Assembly: GCA_017445925.1 (NCBI GenBank)
Contig: JAFSRW010000064.1
Coordinates: 62,001-126,000, forward strand
Direction of reading: 5' to 3'
Source of the DNA: Bacteroidaceae bacterium
Lineage (GTDB): Bacteria; Bacteroidota; Bacteroidia; Bacteroidales; Bacteroidaceae
Length of the DNA: 64,000 nucleotides
Within the stretch, counting starts at the first letter, position 1, and the number at the start of each line of letters is the position of its first letter. Under the pieces are notes generated by a model. That model saw only the letters and a list, made by a program, of their open reading frames with translations. It was not told the origin of the DNA and searched no databases. Both the position numbers and the translations under genes were made by a program. This document shows positions 34,892 to 43,995 of the stretch, piece by piece.

Positions 34892-37039
34892 ATGAAAACT
34901 AAAACATTTGCATTGCTTGCTCTTTTAGCTGTTGCGACATTAGGCGCAACAGCTAAAGATCTCACAAAATATTGTAACCCCTTCCTCGGAACCGCCACCT
35001 TGTGGACACCCGACGAGCTGGGATATACCCGCACCGAAGTGAAACGTGCCTGGGGAGCCGAGACCTTCCCCGGTGCCGCGATGCCCAACGCAATGGTGCA
35101 ATGTACACCCGTTACCATGTATCACAGCGGTAGCGGCTACCAGTACGAGGACCATCAGATTTATGGTTTTGCCCACTCCGCCAAGGGACATTGGGATCAG
35201 CTTCATCTGCCCATGCTGCCCGTAACGGGTCGGTTCTATCCTTACAACTACTGCTCGTGGTTCAGTCATACCGAGGAGGAGGCTCATCCTGGCTACTATA
35301 GCGTGTTCTTACAGCGCTATCATGTAAAGGCCGAGCTGACCACTACCCTCCGTTGTGCTTATCATAGGTACACATTCCGACCAGAGGACGAGAAGCGCCT
35401 GTTGGTGGATATCACCAAGAACAACGGTCGTCCGCGCCGATGGGACATCCGCAAGTCCACCGCTGCCAATGCCTTCGAGGGCTATCAGGACGGTCACGGC
35501 CGTATGTACTTCTATGCCACCGCTAACTTGCCGGTAAAGAGCGTCCAATTAGAGACCGCCAAGAAGCAGACCATCGCCATAGTGGATTTCGAGAACAACA
35601 AGGGTGCAGCACCCCTCGAACTGAAGATTGGCTTCAGCTTCGTCAGCATCGAGAATGCCAGGGAGAATCTCGAGGCAGAGATGGCTGCCAAGGGTTTTGC
35701 CGATGTCTATAAAGCGGCTGATGAGACTTGGGAAAAGATATTCTCCCACATTCAAGTAGAGGGTGGTACAGAGCGCCAGAAAGGCCTTCTCTACAGTACC
35801 TTGTATCGCGCCTTCCTGTGGCCCGTGCTCCGCAGCGATGTCAACGGAGAGTATCTTGACAACCGTAACCAAGTGGTCAAAGGCGACTTCCGCTACTATA
35901 CCGACCCCTCGTTCTGGGATACCTATCGGAACAAGTTGCAGTTGCTGGCCATGATAACGCCCGATGTGGCATGCGATATTGTCAAATCGTGCATGGATCG
36001 CGGTGAAAAACGTGGCGGCTATATGCCCACCTTCTTTCATGGTGACCACGCCTGCACCATGGTGGCAGGTATGTGGCAGCGCGGAATTCAGGGATTTGAC
36101 TTGGAGCGTGCCTATCGTCTCATCCTCAAGAACGCCACCGTTCCCGGTCGTGGCGGCAGGCCTTATTTAGACGAATACATTCAGCGCGGGTGGATAGCCG
36201 AGAAGGACACCACCGATGTGCCTACCGAGGACGAGTACAAGGCTGCTGTTACCAAGACACAGGAGTATGCCTATGATGATTATGTGGTAGCCCAAGTGGC
36301 AAAAATCTTAGGCGATAAGGCTAACTACAAGCTTCTTATGCAGCGCAGCGGCAACTATAAGAACCTCTTCGACCCCAGTACGGGCTTCTGGCGAGGCAAG
36401 ATCGAGAGCGGCGAGTGGATCAGGGATTTCGACCCCTACTATCCCTACTATGCCTATATGTATCGTGAGGCCAATGCCTGGCAGAGCCTCTTCTTTGCTC
36501 CACACGACCCCGAAGGTATGATAGCCCTCTATCCTAACCATCAGGCGGTAGAGCAGAAGTTGGACAGCCTCTTCACCGAGCCTTGGCGCGGATATGAAGC
36601 CTGGAATTTGACAGGATTCATGGGTAATTACTGTCACGGGAATCAGCCCGACCACAGCGTTCCCTATACTTATTATTTTATAGGAAAGCAAGAGAAAGCC
36701 CAGCGTATTCTGAATGAACTGATGGACAAGTACTACGATATGGGAGCCGACCATCTTGCATACGCCGGAATGGATGATGCCGGAGAGACCTCCTCGTGGT
36801 ACGTTCTGAACGCCATAGGCCTCTACACTTATTCCCCTGCAGATCCCGAGTACATCGTGACGGTTCCCTTATTTGACAAGGTAACCTTCCGCATGGGTGA
36901 TGGCCGGAGTGTGGTAATCCGTAAAGAAGGCAGCGGCGAGAAAATCCAGCAAATCCTCTGCGGCACCAAGCCTCTAAAAGGGTGGTTCATCAATCACAAC
37001 GATATGCTGAAAGCTGGGGAAGTGGTTATCAAACTGTAG
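34892..37039 (+). CDS. GH92 alpha-mannosidase
   Basis: 715 residues with a signal peptide (about 1-21). Landmarks are CNPFLGTATLWTPDE at the start, YCHGNQPDHSVPYTYYF (about residue 580) and GMDDAGETSSWYVLNAIGLY (about 627), the GH92 calcium-site and base region. It starts 2 bp after the GH2 stop codon, so the two are tightly coupled. It differs clearly from the first GH92 (30715), for example in lacking the DEDQG form of the base motif, so a different linkage specificity is likely. A bidirectional terminator follows at 37064. Confidence 0.94.
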   Translation: MKTKTFALLALLAVATLGATAKDLTKYCNPFLGTATLWTPDELGYTRTEVKRAWGAETFPGAAMPNAMVQCTPVTMYHSGSGYQYEDHQIYGFAHSAKGHWDQLHLPMLPVTGRFYPYNYCSWFSHTEEEAHPGYYSVFLQRYHVKAELTTTLRCAYHRYTFRPEDEKRLLVDITKNNGRPRRWDIRKSTAANAFEGYQDGHGRMYFYATANLPVKSVQLETAKKQTIAIVDFENNKGAAPLELKIGFSFVSIENARENLEAEMAAKGFADVYKAADETWEKIFSHIQVEGGTERQKGLLYSTLYRAFLWPVLRSDVNGEYLDNRNQVVKGDFRYYTDPSFWDTYRNKLQLLAMITPDVACDIVKSCMDRGEKRGGYMPTFFHGDHACTMVAGMWQRGIQGFDLERAYRLILKNATVPGRGGRPYLDEYIQRGWIAEKDTTDVPTEDEYKAAVTKTQEYAYDDYVVAQVAKILGDKANYKLLMQRSGNYKNLFDPSTGFWRGKIESGEWIRDFDPYYPYYAYMYREANAWQSLFFAPHDPEGMIALYPNHQAVEQKLDSLFTEPWRGYEAWNLTGFMGNYCHGNQPDHSVPYTYYFIGKQEKAQRILNELMDKYYDMGADHLAYAGMDDAGETSSWYVLNAIGLYTYSPADPEYIVTVPLFDKVTFRMGDGRSVVIRKEGSGEKIQQILCGTKPLKGWFINHNDMLKAGEVVIKL

Positions 37040-37063
37040 CTTTAGTCGTTCTGAAACAAAAAT

Positions 37064-37096
37064 AAATCCGGAAGTACTTTTGCGCTTCCGGATTTT
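37064..37096. terminator. Bidirectional intrinsic terminator
   Basis: AAATCCGGAAG (37064-37074) pairs with CTTCCGGATTT (37085-37095), with T-rich tails on both strands. It serves the GH92 operon and the convergent TlpA-type gene. Confidence 0.88.
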
Positions 37097-37120
37097 GTTT
37101 GTTGTGGTCGGGGGCAAGAG

Positions 37121-38218
37121 TTAATTCTCGCCCATCAGCTCGTCCAATTTCTTCATGATACCGTCGCCATGGAGCCAGCGTTCTACGATGATGCCATCCT
37201 GACCGATAAGCAGAGTGAAGGGAATGCTCCTGATGCCATAGACCTTTGAAGCCTCACAATCCCAACCCTTGAGGTCAGACATGTTGAGCCACTTGATGCC
37301 GTATTTGTCGATAGCACCCTTCCATGCTTCTGCATCTCCATCGAAGGACACGCCAACCACCTCCAGTCCTTTGTCGTGGTACTTCTCCCAAACGGCTTTC
37401 ACGTTGGGAAGCTCGGCACAGCAGGGGCCGCACCAGCTTGCCCAGAAATCCACGAAGGTGTAGCGGTTGTTGGGCACGATGTCCGAGAGGCTGAGCTCGC
37501 CGCCTTCGGGAGTCTGCATCTTCAGGTCTGTGTACTGACGGCCCGGAAAGGCACGCATCTGTCCCTCAACATGGTCTGCAATAAACTTTGCCCAGAAGTT
37601 GTCGGGGAAGTTTTCCTTCATCTGCTTGGTGGTCTCCTCGATATACTCGGGATACCAGTAGAGCTGGAAATCGCGCAGCAGATAGATGCCGAACATGTCG
37701 TTCGTGTGGCGGCTCAGAAAACCTGACTGGCATTGCGCCTGCTCTCTCAATATAGTAAACAGTTCTTCTCGAATCGACTCACGCTCTTCATCGCTTTGCG
37801 CATTATCTTCCTTTTCATAAAGCGAATCAATCTTTTCTTCAAACACTGTAACGGCATTATGATAGGCAAAGATGCTGTCGTTGAGCGGCGTGCCGGTGGG
37901 ATAGGGTTCGTCTTCTCCTTCCTTGGGGATGTTCAGGGTTATGTCGCCGGGCTCGCCGATAACGCGATAGAAATCGCGGTCGCCCTCTCCGTAATAAACA
38001 CGCAGGATGCAGATGCTATCCACGGTACTCTGCCATGTGTAACGGCCGTCGGTAACGGGAACATTAGCAAGGAGTGTGTCGCCATTGTCGTTAAGCATTG
38101 CTGTGATACGGATGCTGTCGAGATCGCGCTCTACTGTACCGGAAAGGGTAATAACATTGTTTTTACATGCTGCCAGCATCATTGCTGCGGCAAACAAGAG
38201 AAGTTGAGTTTTTTTCAT
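37121..38218 (-). CDS. TlpA-family thiol-disulfide lipoprotein
   Basis: 365 residues. The lipoprotein signal ends MMLAAC (Cys18). A DUF4369-like beta domain (about 22-110) is followed by a helical stretch and a C-terminal thioredoxin fold with DFWASWCGPCCAEL (WCGPC near residue 262) and SIPFTLLIGQDG. It is expected to be attached to a membrane and to reduce disulfides in the periplasm. A TAGCTTTG box on the minus strand at 38252-38259 is the probable -7 element. It lies between two glycan-utilisation operons but has no specific link to them that I can see. Confidence 0.92.
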   Translation of the reverse strand: MKKTQLLLFAAAMMLAACKNNVITLSGTVERDLDSIRITAMLNDNGDTLLANVPVTDGRYTWQSTVDSICILRVYYGEGDRDFYRVIGEPGDITLNIPKEGEDEPYPTGTPLNDSIFAYHNAVTVFEEKIDSLYEKEDNAQSDEERESIREELFTILREQAQCQSGFLSRHTNDMFGIYLLRDFQLYWYPEYIEETTKQMKENFPDNFWAKFIADHVEGQMRAFPGRQYTDLKMQTPEGGELSLSDIVPNNRYTFVDFWASWCGPCCAELPNVKAVWEKYHDKGLEVVGVSFDGDAEAWKGAIDKYGIKWLNMSDLKGWDCEASKVYGIRSIPFTLLIGQDGIIVERWLHGDGIMKKLDELMGEN

Positions 38219-38409
38219 TTGATTTTATGTGTTTGTTAAACGTTTGCGGTACAAAGCTACGTTTTTTCCCCATTAAATGCTGCAGGAGAAGGGGAAATTT
38301 AAGAATATTTAGGAGACTGTGGAAGAAGAATAGATGAAAGGTTTTGACTTCTTTTAGCAAAAGAAGAAAAAAAGAGCTAGGTCTTTTCTTTATTTTCTCT
38401 TTTTCTTTA

Positions 38410-38417
38410 TACTTTTG
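38410..38417 (+). promoter_or_regulatory. -7 promoter box of the manA operon
   Basis: TACTTTTG, 20 bp before the manA ATG at 38438. The T-rich stretch upstream has no clean TTTG at the right distance. Confidence 0.5.
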
Positions 38418-38437
38418 CGAAGTCAACATTCAAATTC

Positions 38438-40180
38438 ATGAGAAAAAGTAATTACGATAAGTTCCCCAGCACGCGTACGGACGGTATGGCCATTGTCGGC
38501 TGGGAGAAGATAGTATCCACATTGAATGAACAATGGGCCGATGAGCCGGTTTGGGCCATCGACCTCTACCCAGGCACTTACGAGGAGGATTTCCTTGCTG
38601 CCTTTGCCAAGACGGGTCGAAGGATTATAGATACCCGCTCCCTGATGAGGCCCGAGGAGGAAATCCGCCAACTTACTGAACGTTTTATTACAGACGATGT
38701 GCTGTTCGGATACATGTCGAACGTGAGATTGGAGGAGTATTTCCAGCCTCACCCCCAACCCCTCTCCCGTGAGAGAGGGGAGAAAGGCGTCATTATCATC
38801 GGCACGGGAGCGGCATTTGTTGCGGAAAAGTACTCCCCCAAAGGGGAAGCGGAGAGGGGGTTCCCCATAGTCTACGCCGATATGGCCCGCTGGGAGATTC
38901 AGCAGCGGTTCCGTAGGCACGAGGTGAAGGCGTTGGGTATTGATAACAGCCAAGAGGAGCCTTCGCGACAGTATAAGCGCGGGTATTTCAACGACTGGAA
39001 CATCGTGGACCGATATAAGGATGAGTTGATGCAAGCGCATTGCATCCAGTACTGGATTGACAGCAATAATCGCCTGGAGCCTAAGATGATTTCTGACCAG
39101 CAGTTCCGTCAGGGCATGGAGCGCACAGCCCGTAAGCCTTTCCGCGTGGTACCCTTCTTTGATCCCGCTCCCTGGGGCGGCCAATGGATGAAGGAGGTTT
39201 GCGACCTGCCTCGTGAGGAGGCCAACTTCGGTTGGTGCTTCGACTGCGTGCCAGAAGAGAACAGCCTCTATTTGAATCTGGATGGCGTGCTGGTGGAATT
39301 CCCCTCGCAGGATGTGGTGCTGACGCACAGCCGCGAGCTGCTGGGCGAGCAGGTATGGGCCCGCTTCGGCAAGAGCTTCCCCATCCGTTTCGATTTCCTG
39401 GATACCATGGGCGGTGGCAACCTGAGCCTGCAGGTGCATCCCACCAACGAGTTTGCCCAGCGTGAGTTCGGTCTGCCTTATACGCAGGACGAGAGCTATT
39501 ATCTGCTGGATGCCGGCGAGGATGCTGTGGTGTATCTGGGTCTGAAAGAAGATATTGATAAACATGAGATGATAGAAGACCTGCGTGCGGCGCAACGAGG
39601 CGAGATCTCCTTCCCTGCCGAGAAGTATGTGAATAAGATTCCAGCTAAGAAGCACGACCATTACCTCATTCCCGCAGGAACCATCCATTGTTCGGGTGCC
39701 AACAGCATGGTGCTGGAGATTAGCTCCACGCCCAGCATCTTCACGTTCAAGCTGTGGGATTGGAACCGTTTGGGATTGGACGGTAAGCCTCGCCCTATCA
39801 ATGTGGAGCGCGGCAAGTACGTTATCCAATGGAACCGCACAACGGAATGGGTAAACCGGAACATCCGCAACCACTTTGAGGTGCTGTCGCAGGAAGACGG
39901 CGTCATGGAGGAGCGCACAGGTCTGCATCCCAACGAGTTCATTGAGACCCGTCGGCATACATTCACCAAGACTGTGGAGCACAACACCAACGGTGGCGTG
40001 AATGTGCTGAACTTAGTGGACGGTTACGAGGCTGTGGTGGAGAGTCCGGAGGACAAGTTCGAACCCTTCACGGTTCATTATGCCGAGACCTTCATCATCC
40101 CCGCCTGCGTAGGACGCTATACCATCACGCCCGTGGGAGGTGAGGAATGCAAGACGATAAAGGCATACATAAGAAAATGA
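38438..40180 (+). CDS. manA: Class I mannose-6-phosphate isomerase with N-terminal extension
   Basis: 580 residues. The C-terminal two-thirds (from about 245, FDPAPWGGQWMKEV) is a type I phosphomannose isomerase with the zinc-site block LSLQVHPTNEF (about 330-340) and GTIHC (about 412). The N-terminal 200 residues (GWEKIV, YADMARWEIQQRFRR) are the extension seen in Bacteroidetes homologues. It interconverts mannose 6-phosphate and fructose 6-phosphate. Two GC-rich elements are read in frame inside the extension: PHPQPLSRERGEK (about 105-117; DNA 38747-38782) and YSPKGEAERGFP (about 132-143; DNA 38833-38864). It heads an operon with a ROK kinase, a GH92 and an MFS carrier. Confidence 0.9.
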   Translation: MRKSNYDKFPSTRTDGMAIVGWEKIVSTLNEQWADEPVWAIDLYPGTYEEDFLAAFAKTGRRIIDTRSLMRPEEEIRQLTERFITDDVLFGYMSNVRLEEYFQPHPQPLSRERGEKGVIIIGTGAAFVAEKYSPKGEAERGFPIVYADMARWEIQQRFRRHEVKALGIDNSQEEPSRQYKRGYFNDWNIVDRYKDELMQAHCIQYWIDSNNRLEPKMISDQQFRQGMERTARKPFRVVPFFDPAPWGGQWMKEVCDLPREEANFGWCFDCVPEENSLYLNLDGVLVEFPSQDVVLTHSRELLGEQVWARFGKSFPIRFDFLDTMGGGNLSLQVHPTNEFAQREFGLPYTQDESYYLLDAGEDAVVYLGLKEDIDKHEMIEDLRAAQRGEISFPAEKYVNKIPAKKHDHYLIPAGTIHCSGANSMVLEISSTPSIFTFKLWDWNRLGLDGKPRPINVERGKYVIQWNRTTEWVNRNIRNHFEVLSQEDGVMEERTGLHPNEFIETRRHTFTKTVEHNTNGGVNVLNLVDGYEAVVESPEDKFEPFTVHYAETFIIPACVGRYTITPVGGEECKTIKAYIRK

Positions 40181-40325
40181 AGAATGAAGAGTGAAGAATT
40201 GAAAAATTATAAAAATGAAGGCTGCGATTGAGCGAGAGCAATGATAAGCTTGCTTAAGCATTGCCGAGCGTGAGCAGGCTCGACCGCAGGTCAAAGTTAC
40301 TGTGCCCGTCGATTTTGTCGACGGG
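40180..40325. repeat. Repeat-rich spacer between manA and the ROK kinase
   Basis: GAAGAATGAAGAGTGAAG words follow the manA stop (40180-40216). Next comes a GCGAGAGCAATGATAAGC/GCTTAAGCATTGCCGAGCG inverted arrangement (about 40235-40275). Then a perfect hairpin CCCGTCGA-TTTTG-TCGACGGG (40305-40325) lacks a T-run. It may modulate read-through in the operon. Confidence 0.7.
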
Positions 40326-40380
40326 AAAATAAGAACCCTTAGACAATAGCAGAAAACATTAACTAATAAAACCTAAAATT

Positions 40381-41475
40381 ATGACTAACGACAAGAAAAT
40401 TGTGCTGACGCTGGATGCCGGTGGAACGAACTTCGTGTTCTCAGCTATTTGCGACAATGAGGAGATTGTAGAGCCCGTTCGCCTGAAGGCCGTAACGACC
40501 GATACCGAGGGCTGTCTGGCTACTTTGGTTCAGGGTTTCACTACCGTAAAGGAAAAACTGGATGTGGAGCCCGTGGCCATCAGCTTTGCCTTCCCCGGTC
40601 CTGCCGACTATGAGAGAGGCGTGATAGGCGACCTGCCCAATTTCCCCTCCTTCCGCGGTGGGGTGGCGCTGGGGCCGTATCTGGAGAGCGTGTTCGGCAT
40701 TCCCGTATTTGTGAACAACGACGGCAACCTGTTTGCTTACGGCGAAGCCTTGGCAGGAGCCCTTCCGCGAGTAAACAAGGCTTTGGAGGAGGCTGGCTGC
40801 AAGCGCCGTTATAAGAATATGGTGGGCATTACGCTGGGAACCGGATTCGGTTGCGGCGTGGTAATAGATAAGGTTCTGCTGACAGGCGACAACGGTTGCG
40901 GCGGCGATGTGTGGTGTATGCGCAACGGCATGTATCCCTTTGTGATTGCCGAGGAGAGTGTCAGCATCCGTGCTGTCCGCAGGGTGTATGCCGAGATGTC
41001 GCACGAGCCGATTGGCGACCTCACGCCCAAGGATATCGGTGATATTGCCAACGGAACGCGTCCCGGTAACATGAAGGCTGCTCAGGAGAGCTTCCGCCAG
41101 TTGGGTCAGGTAACGGCAGCCGCTCTGGTGAATGTGCTGAACATTGTGGACGGAATTGTTGTTATCGGCGGTGGTCTTTCCCATAATTCCAAGTGGATTC
41201 TGCCCGGCATGATGGAAGAGTTCACCCGTCCCGCCGGAACCTTCACGGGCAATCTGCTCCCTACGCTCCAGAGCGAGGTCTACAACTTCGAGGACCCCGA
41301 TCAGCGTGCCGCCTTCCTGGTGGACAAGGATGTATATGTGGATGTGCCCCACACCGACAAGAAGGTGCTCTACCAGGCTCAGCGTAAAGTGGCTGTCTGC
41401 ATCTCCGAGTTAGGAGCCAGCAAAGCCATCAATTTAGGTGCTTATAACTTTGCCATTAATCAGATCAAGAAATAA
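40381..41475 (+). CDS. ROK-family sugar kinase (likely mannose/glucose kinase)
   Basis: 364 residues. The ATP site LDAGGTNFVFS (about 11-21), the sugar-binding VNNDGNLFAYGEA (about 117-129) and GITLGTGFGCGVV (about 148-160) are ROK signatures. The usual ROK zinc motif CxCGxxGCxE is replaced by CGGDVWCMRNGMYPFV, as in some Bacteroidetes members. Its position between manA and a GH92 mannosidase, with a sugar carrier further down, suggests that it phosphorylates mannose to feed ManA; glucose is the main alternative. It is preceded by a repeat-rich spacer of about 200 bp. Confidence 0.9.
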   Translation: MTNDKKIVLTLDAGGTNFVFSAICDNEEIVEPVRLKAVTTDTEGCLATLVQGFTTVKEKLDVEPVAISFAFPGPADYERGVIGDLPNFPSFRGGVALGPYLESVFGIPVFVNNDGNLFAYGEALAGALPRVNKALEEAGCKRRYKNMVGITLGTGFGCGVVIDKVLLTGDNGCGGDVWCMRNGMYPFVIAEESVSIRAVRRVYAEMSHEPIGDLTPKDIGDIANGTRPGNMKAAQESFRQLGQVTAAALVNVLNIVDGIVVIGGGLSHNSKWILPGMMEEFTRPAGTFTGNLLPTLQSEVYNFEDPDQRAAFLVDKDVYVDVPHTDKKVLYQAQRKVAVCISELGASKAINLGAYNFAINQIKK

Positions 41476-41532
41476 AAACGTTAGGCTTTAGACCTTATAC
41501 TTTAGCCAAATAATGCTATTATTCAGTCCCCA

Positions 41533-43929
41533 ATGAAAAAGATCTTTAAGTATTTTTCCCTCCCGTTTGGGGGAGGGTTAGGGAGAGGGGCCGCTCTTCT
41601 CTTCCTTATTGGTGCTTTGGTGAGTTGTGATACGCCTGAGACCATCCCTCATTGGTATCCCCGTTATGTAGAGCCGCGTATCGGTACGGCTCATTGTCGT
41701 TACTTCCATTTCGCCCCTGGCGCTATGCCCTTCGGTATGGCCAAGCCCGGCCCCAGCACCAACGGTCATTTGGGCAACAAGGACGGTTGGGAAGCAACGG
41801 GTTACGATTATCGTGACGGCTCCATCGAGGGCTTCCCCTGCACCCACGAGTTTCAGGTGGGCGGCATTGTGCTGATGCCTACCTGTGGAGCGTTGAAGAC
41901 TGTTCCCGGAGCCGTTGATTCCGAGGGCGAGGGCTACCGCTCCAAGTTCTCGCACGACCAGGAGGAAGCTACTGCCGGCTATTACTCTGTTAAGCTGCAG
42001 GACTACGGCATCACTGCCGAGGTTACCGCCACCCCGCGTGTAGCCTTCCAGCGTTATACCTATCCCAAGAACGAAGAGAGCCGCATCCTCTTTGACATAG
42101 GAAACCGTTCGGGCGAGAGCGGAGCCGTTAAGGATGCCCATGTGGTGGTTTGCGAGGATGGCAAGACCGTTGAGGGCTATGTTATCACGCTGCCCGAGTA
42201 CGTCAAGAAGTACCAGCCCGGTGCTCAGGTGCCCATCTACTTCTCTGCCGTCTTGGATAAGGAGATTGCCTCTGTGGGCGCTTTCAACGGAGCCGATGTC
42301 CGCGAGGGTGAGCGGGAAGCTACAGGCCCCGGTGCCGGCGTGTATGTAACCTTCCCCACCGAGGAGGGCGAGAGGGTGACTGTAGCTGTGGGAATCTCTT
42401 ATACATCGGTTGAGAATGCCCGTCTGAATCGCGAGTCAGAAGCCAAGGATATGACCTTTGATGAGGCAAGGAAACAATGCGATGAGGCTTGGCAGGAGAT
42501 GCTGGGGCGCATAGACGTCAGGTTTGCCAAGGACGATGATATGAAGAAGTTCTATACGGGCCTCTATCATGCCATCCTGGGCCGCGGCTTGTGTAGCGAC
42601 GTGAACGGAGCCTATCCCCGTCACGATGGCGGCATCGGCCAATTGGAGCTGAAGGACGGCAAACCCGTACATAATATGTATAATACGGATGCCTTTTGGG
42701 GTGGCCAGTGGAACCTGGGTCAGCTGTGGATCTTAGCTTATCCCGAGTACACATCCGACTATATCAGCAGCCACCTGCAGGTGTTCAAGGATGCCGGTTG
42801 GATGGGCGACGGTCTGGCCAACAGTCGTTACGTTTCGGGCGTGGGAACCAATCAGTTGCCCCTCATCATCAATGCTGCTTACCAATGCGGCATTCGCGAC
42901 TTCGATGTGGAACTGGCTTACGAGGCTTGCCGCAAGAACGAACTGGACGGCGACAACCGACCCTTCGGAGCCGGCAAGTCAGATACCAAGGAGTTTGTGC
43001 AGTACGGCTATGTGCCCCACGTAGAGAATGCTGAGGGGCCAGCCGAGAAGTTCCGTTTCTCAGCCTCACATACGCTGGAGTACGCCTTTACCTCTTGGGC
43101 AACCGCTCAGTTGGCTAAGGCGCTGGGCAAGCCCGAATACGACCAGCTGATGAACCTCTCTAAGGCATGGGAGCGCATCTACGACGACAAGGAGAACTTT
43201 ATGCACCCCAAGGATGCCGAGGGCAACTTCATTCCCAACTTCGACCCCATGGAGGTGTGGCGCGGATTCCAGGAGGGCAACGCCTGGCAATATACCTTCT
43301 ATGTTCCCCACGATGCCAAGTCGTTGGTGGCTAAGGTAGGCGAGGAGGAGTTCAATGCCCGTCTGGACAGCATCTTCACCCTCTCTCAGCCCAAGATTTT
43401 CAGCGGCGGAACAGAGGTGGGAGCCTTTGCCGGACTCCGTACCCTCTACAACCAAGGCAATCAGCCTTGCCTGCATATCTCTTGGCTTTTCAACGAGGCC
43501 AATCGTCCGTCCAAGACACAGAAGTGGGTACGTGCCATCCTTGACGAGTTTTACGGCACCGACGGTATCCACGGCTACGGCTACGGTCAGGACGAAGACC
43601 AGGGCCAGTTGGGTGCTTGGTACGTTATCTCCAGCATGGGTCTGTTTAGTGTAACGGGCTTGAACAACATCAACCCTACCTTCTCTCTGGGCAGTCCGCT
43701 CTTCAACAGAATCGTCATCTATCTCAGCCCCAAATACTATTCAGGCAAATATTTTGCAATCCAAACCTACGAATCCCTGAAGGCTATGCCCAAGGACGGT
43801 GAGATATACGTGCAGGAGTATCGCCTGAACGGCAAGAAGTTGACCGACCCGCACATCTCTTTCGCTGATGTGGTAAAGGGCGGCAAGTTGGAGATAAAGA
43901 TGGGTGCTGAGCCAGTAGATAAGTATTAA
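41533..43929 (+). CDS. GH92 alpha-mannosidase lipoprotein
   Basis: 798 residues with a lipoprotein signal ending LVSC (Cys32). Landmarks are YVEPRIGTAHCRYFHFAPGAMPFGMAKPG, LYNQGNQPCLHISWLF (about residue 640) and GQDEDQGQLGAWYVISSMGL (about 682). Lipid anchoring suggests outer-membrane attachment, unlike the two exported GH92 enzymes upstream. Residues 10-20 of the signal peptide (LPFGGGLGRGA) are encoded by a copy of the GC-rich element (41558-41592), inserted in frame before the hydrophobic core. The enzyme would release mannose for the kinase and isomerase encoded in the same operon. Confidence 0.93.
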   Translation: MKKIFKYFSLPFGGGLGRGAALLFLIGALVSCDTPETIPHWYPRYVEPRIGTAHCRYFHFAPGAMPFGMAKPGPSTNGHLGNKDGWEATGYDYRDGSIEGFPCTHEFQVGGIVLMPTCGALKTVPGAVDSEGEGYRSKFSHDQEEATAGYYSVKLQDYGITAEVTATPRVAFQRYTYPKNEESRILFDIGNRSGESGAVKDAHVVVCEDGKTVEGYVITLPEYVKKYQPGAQVPIYFSAVLDKEIASVGAFNGADVREGEREATGPGAGVYVTFPTEEGERVTVAVGISYTSVENARLNRESEAKDMTFDEARKQCDEAWQEMLGRIDVRFAKDDDMKKFYTGLYHAILGRGLCSDVNGAYPRHDGGIGQLELKDGKPVHNMYNTDAFWGGQWNLGQLWILAYPEYTSDYISSHLQVFKDAGWMGDGLANSRYVSGVGTNQLPLIINAAYQCGIRDFDVELAYEACRKNELDGDNRPFGAGKSDTKEFVQYGYVPHVENAEGPAEKFRFSASHTLEYAFTSWATAQLAKALGKPEYDQLMNLSKAWERIYDDKENFMHPKDAEGNFIPNFDPMEVWRGFQEGNAWQYTFYVPHDAKSLVAKVGEEEFNARLDSIFTLSQPKIFSGGTEVGAFAGLRTLYNQGNQPCLHISWLFNEANRPSKTQKWVRAILDEFYGTDGIHGYGYGQDEDQGQLGAWYVISSMGLFSVTGLNNINPTFSLGSPLFNRIVIYLSPKYYSGKYFAIQTYESLKAMPKDGEIYVQEYRLNGKKLTDPHISFADVVKGGKLEIKMGAEPVDKY

Positions 43930-43949
43930 ATGAAGAAAGAATTACAAGT

Positions 43950-43995
43950 CTTATAAGACCCACGCCCCATAAGACCCATAAGACCTATAAGACCT
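43950..43995. repeat. ATAAGACC word array
   Basis: TATAAGACC/CATAAGACC words are repeated head to tail in the spacer between the GH92 stop and the MFS start codon. Confidence 0.8.

Noticed and set aside
38423..39982. 519-codon open frame on the minus strand across manA
   Set aside because: It lies wholly antisense to a well-supported enzyme with zinc-site motifs. Its peptide is rich in His, Leu and Gln without any domain, which is typical of the antisense frame of GC-rich genes.
40441..41352. 303-codon minus-strand frame across the ROK kinase
   Set aside because: It is antisense to a gene with clear ATP- and sugar-binding motifs, and has no independent support.
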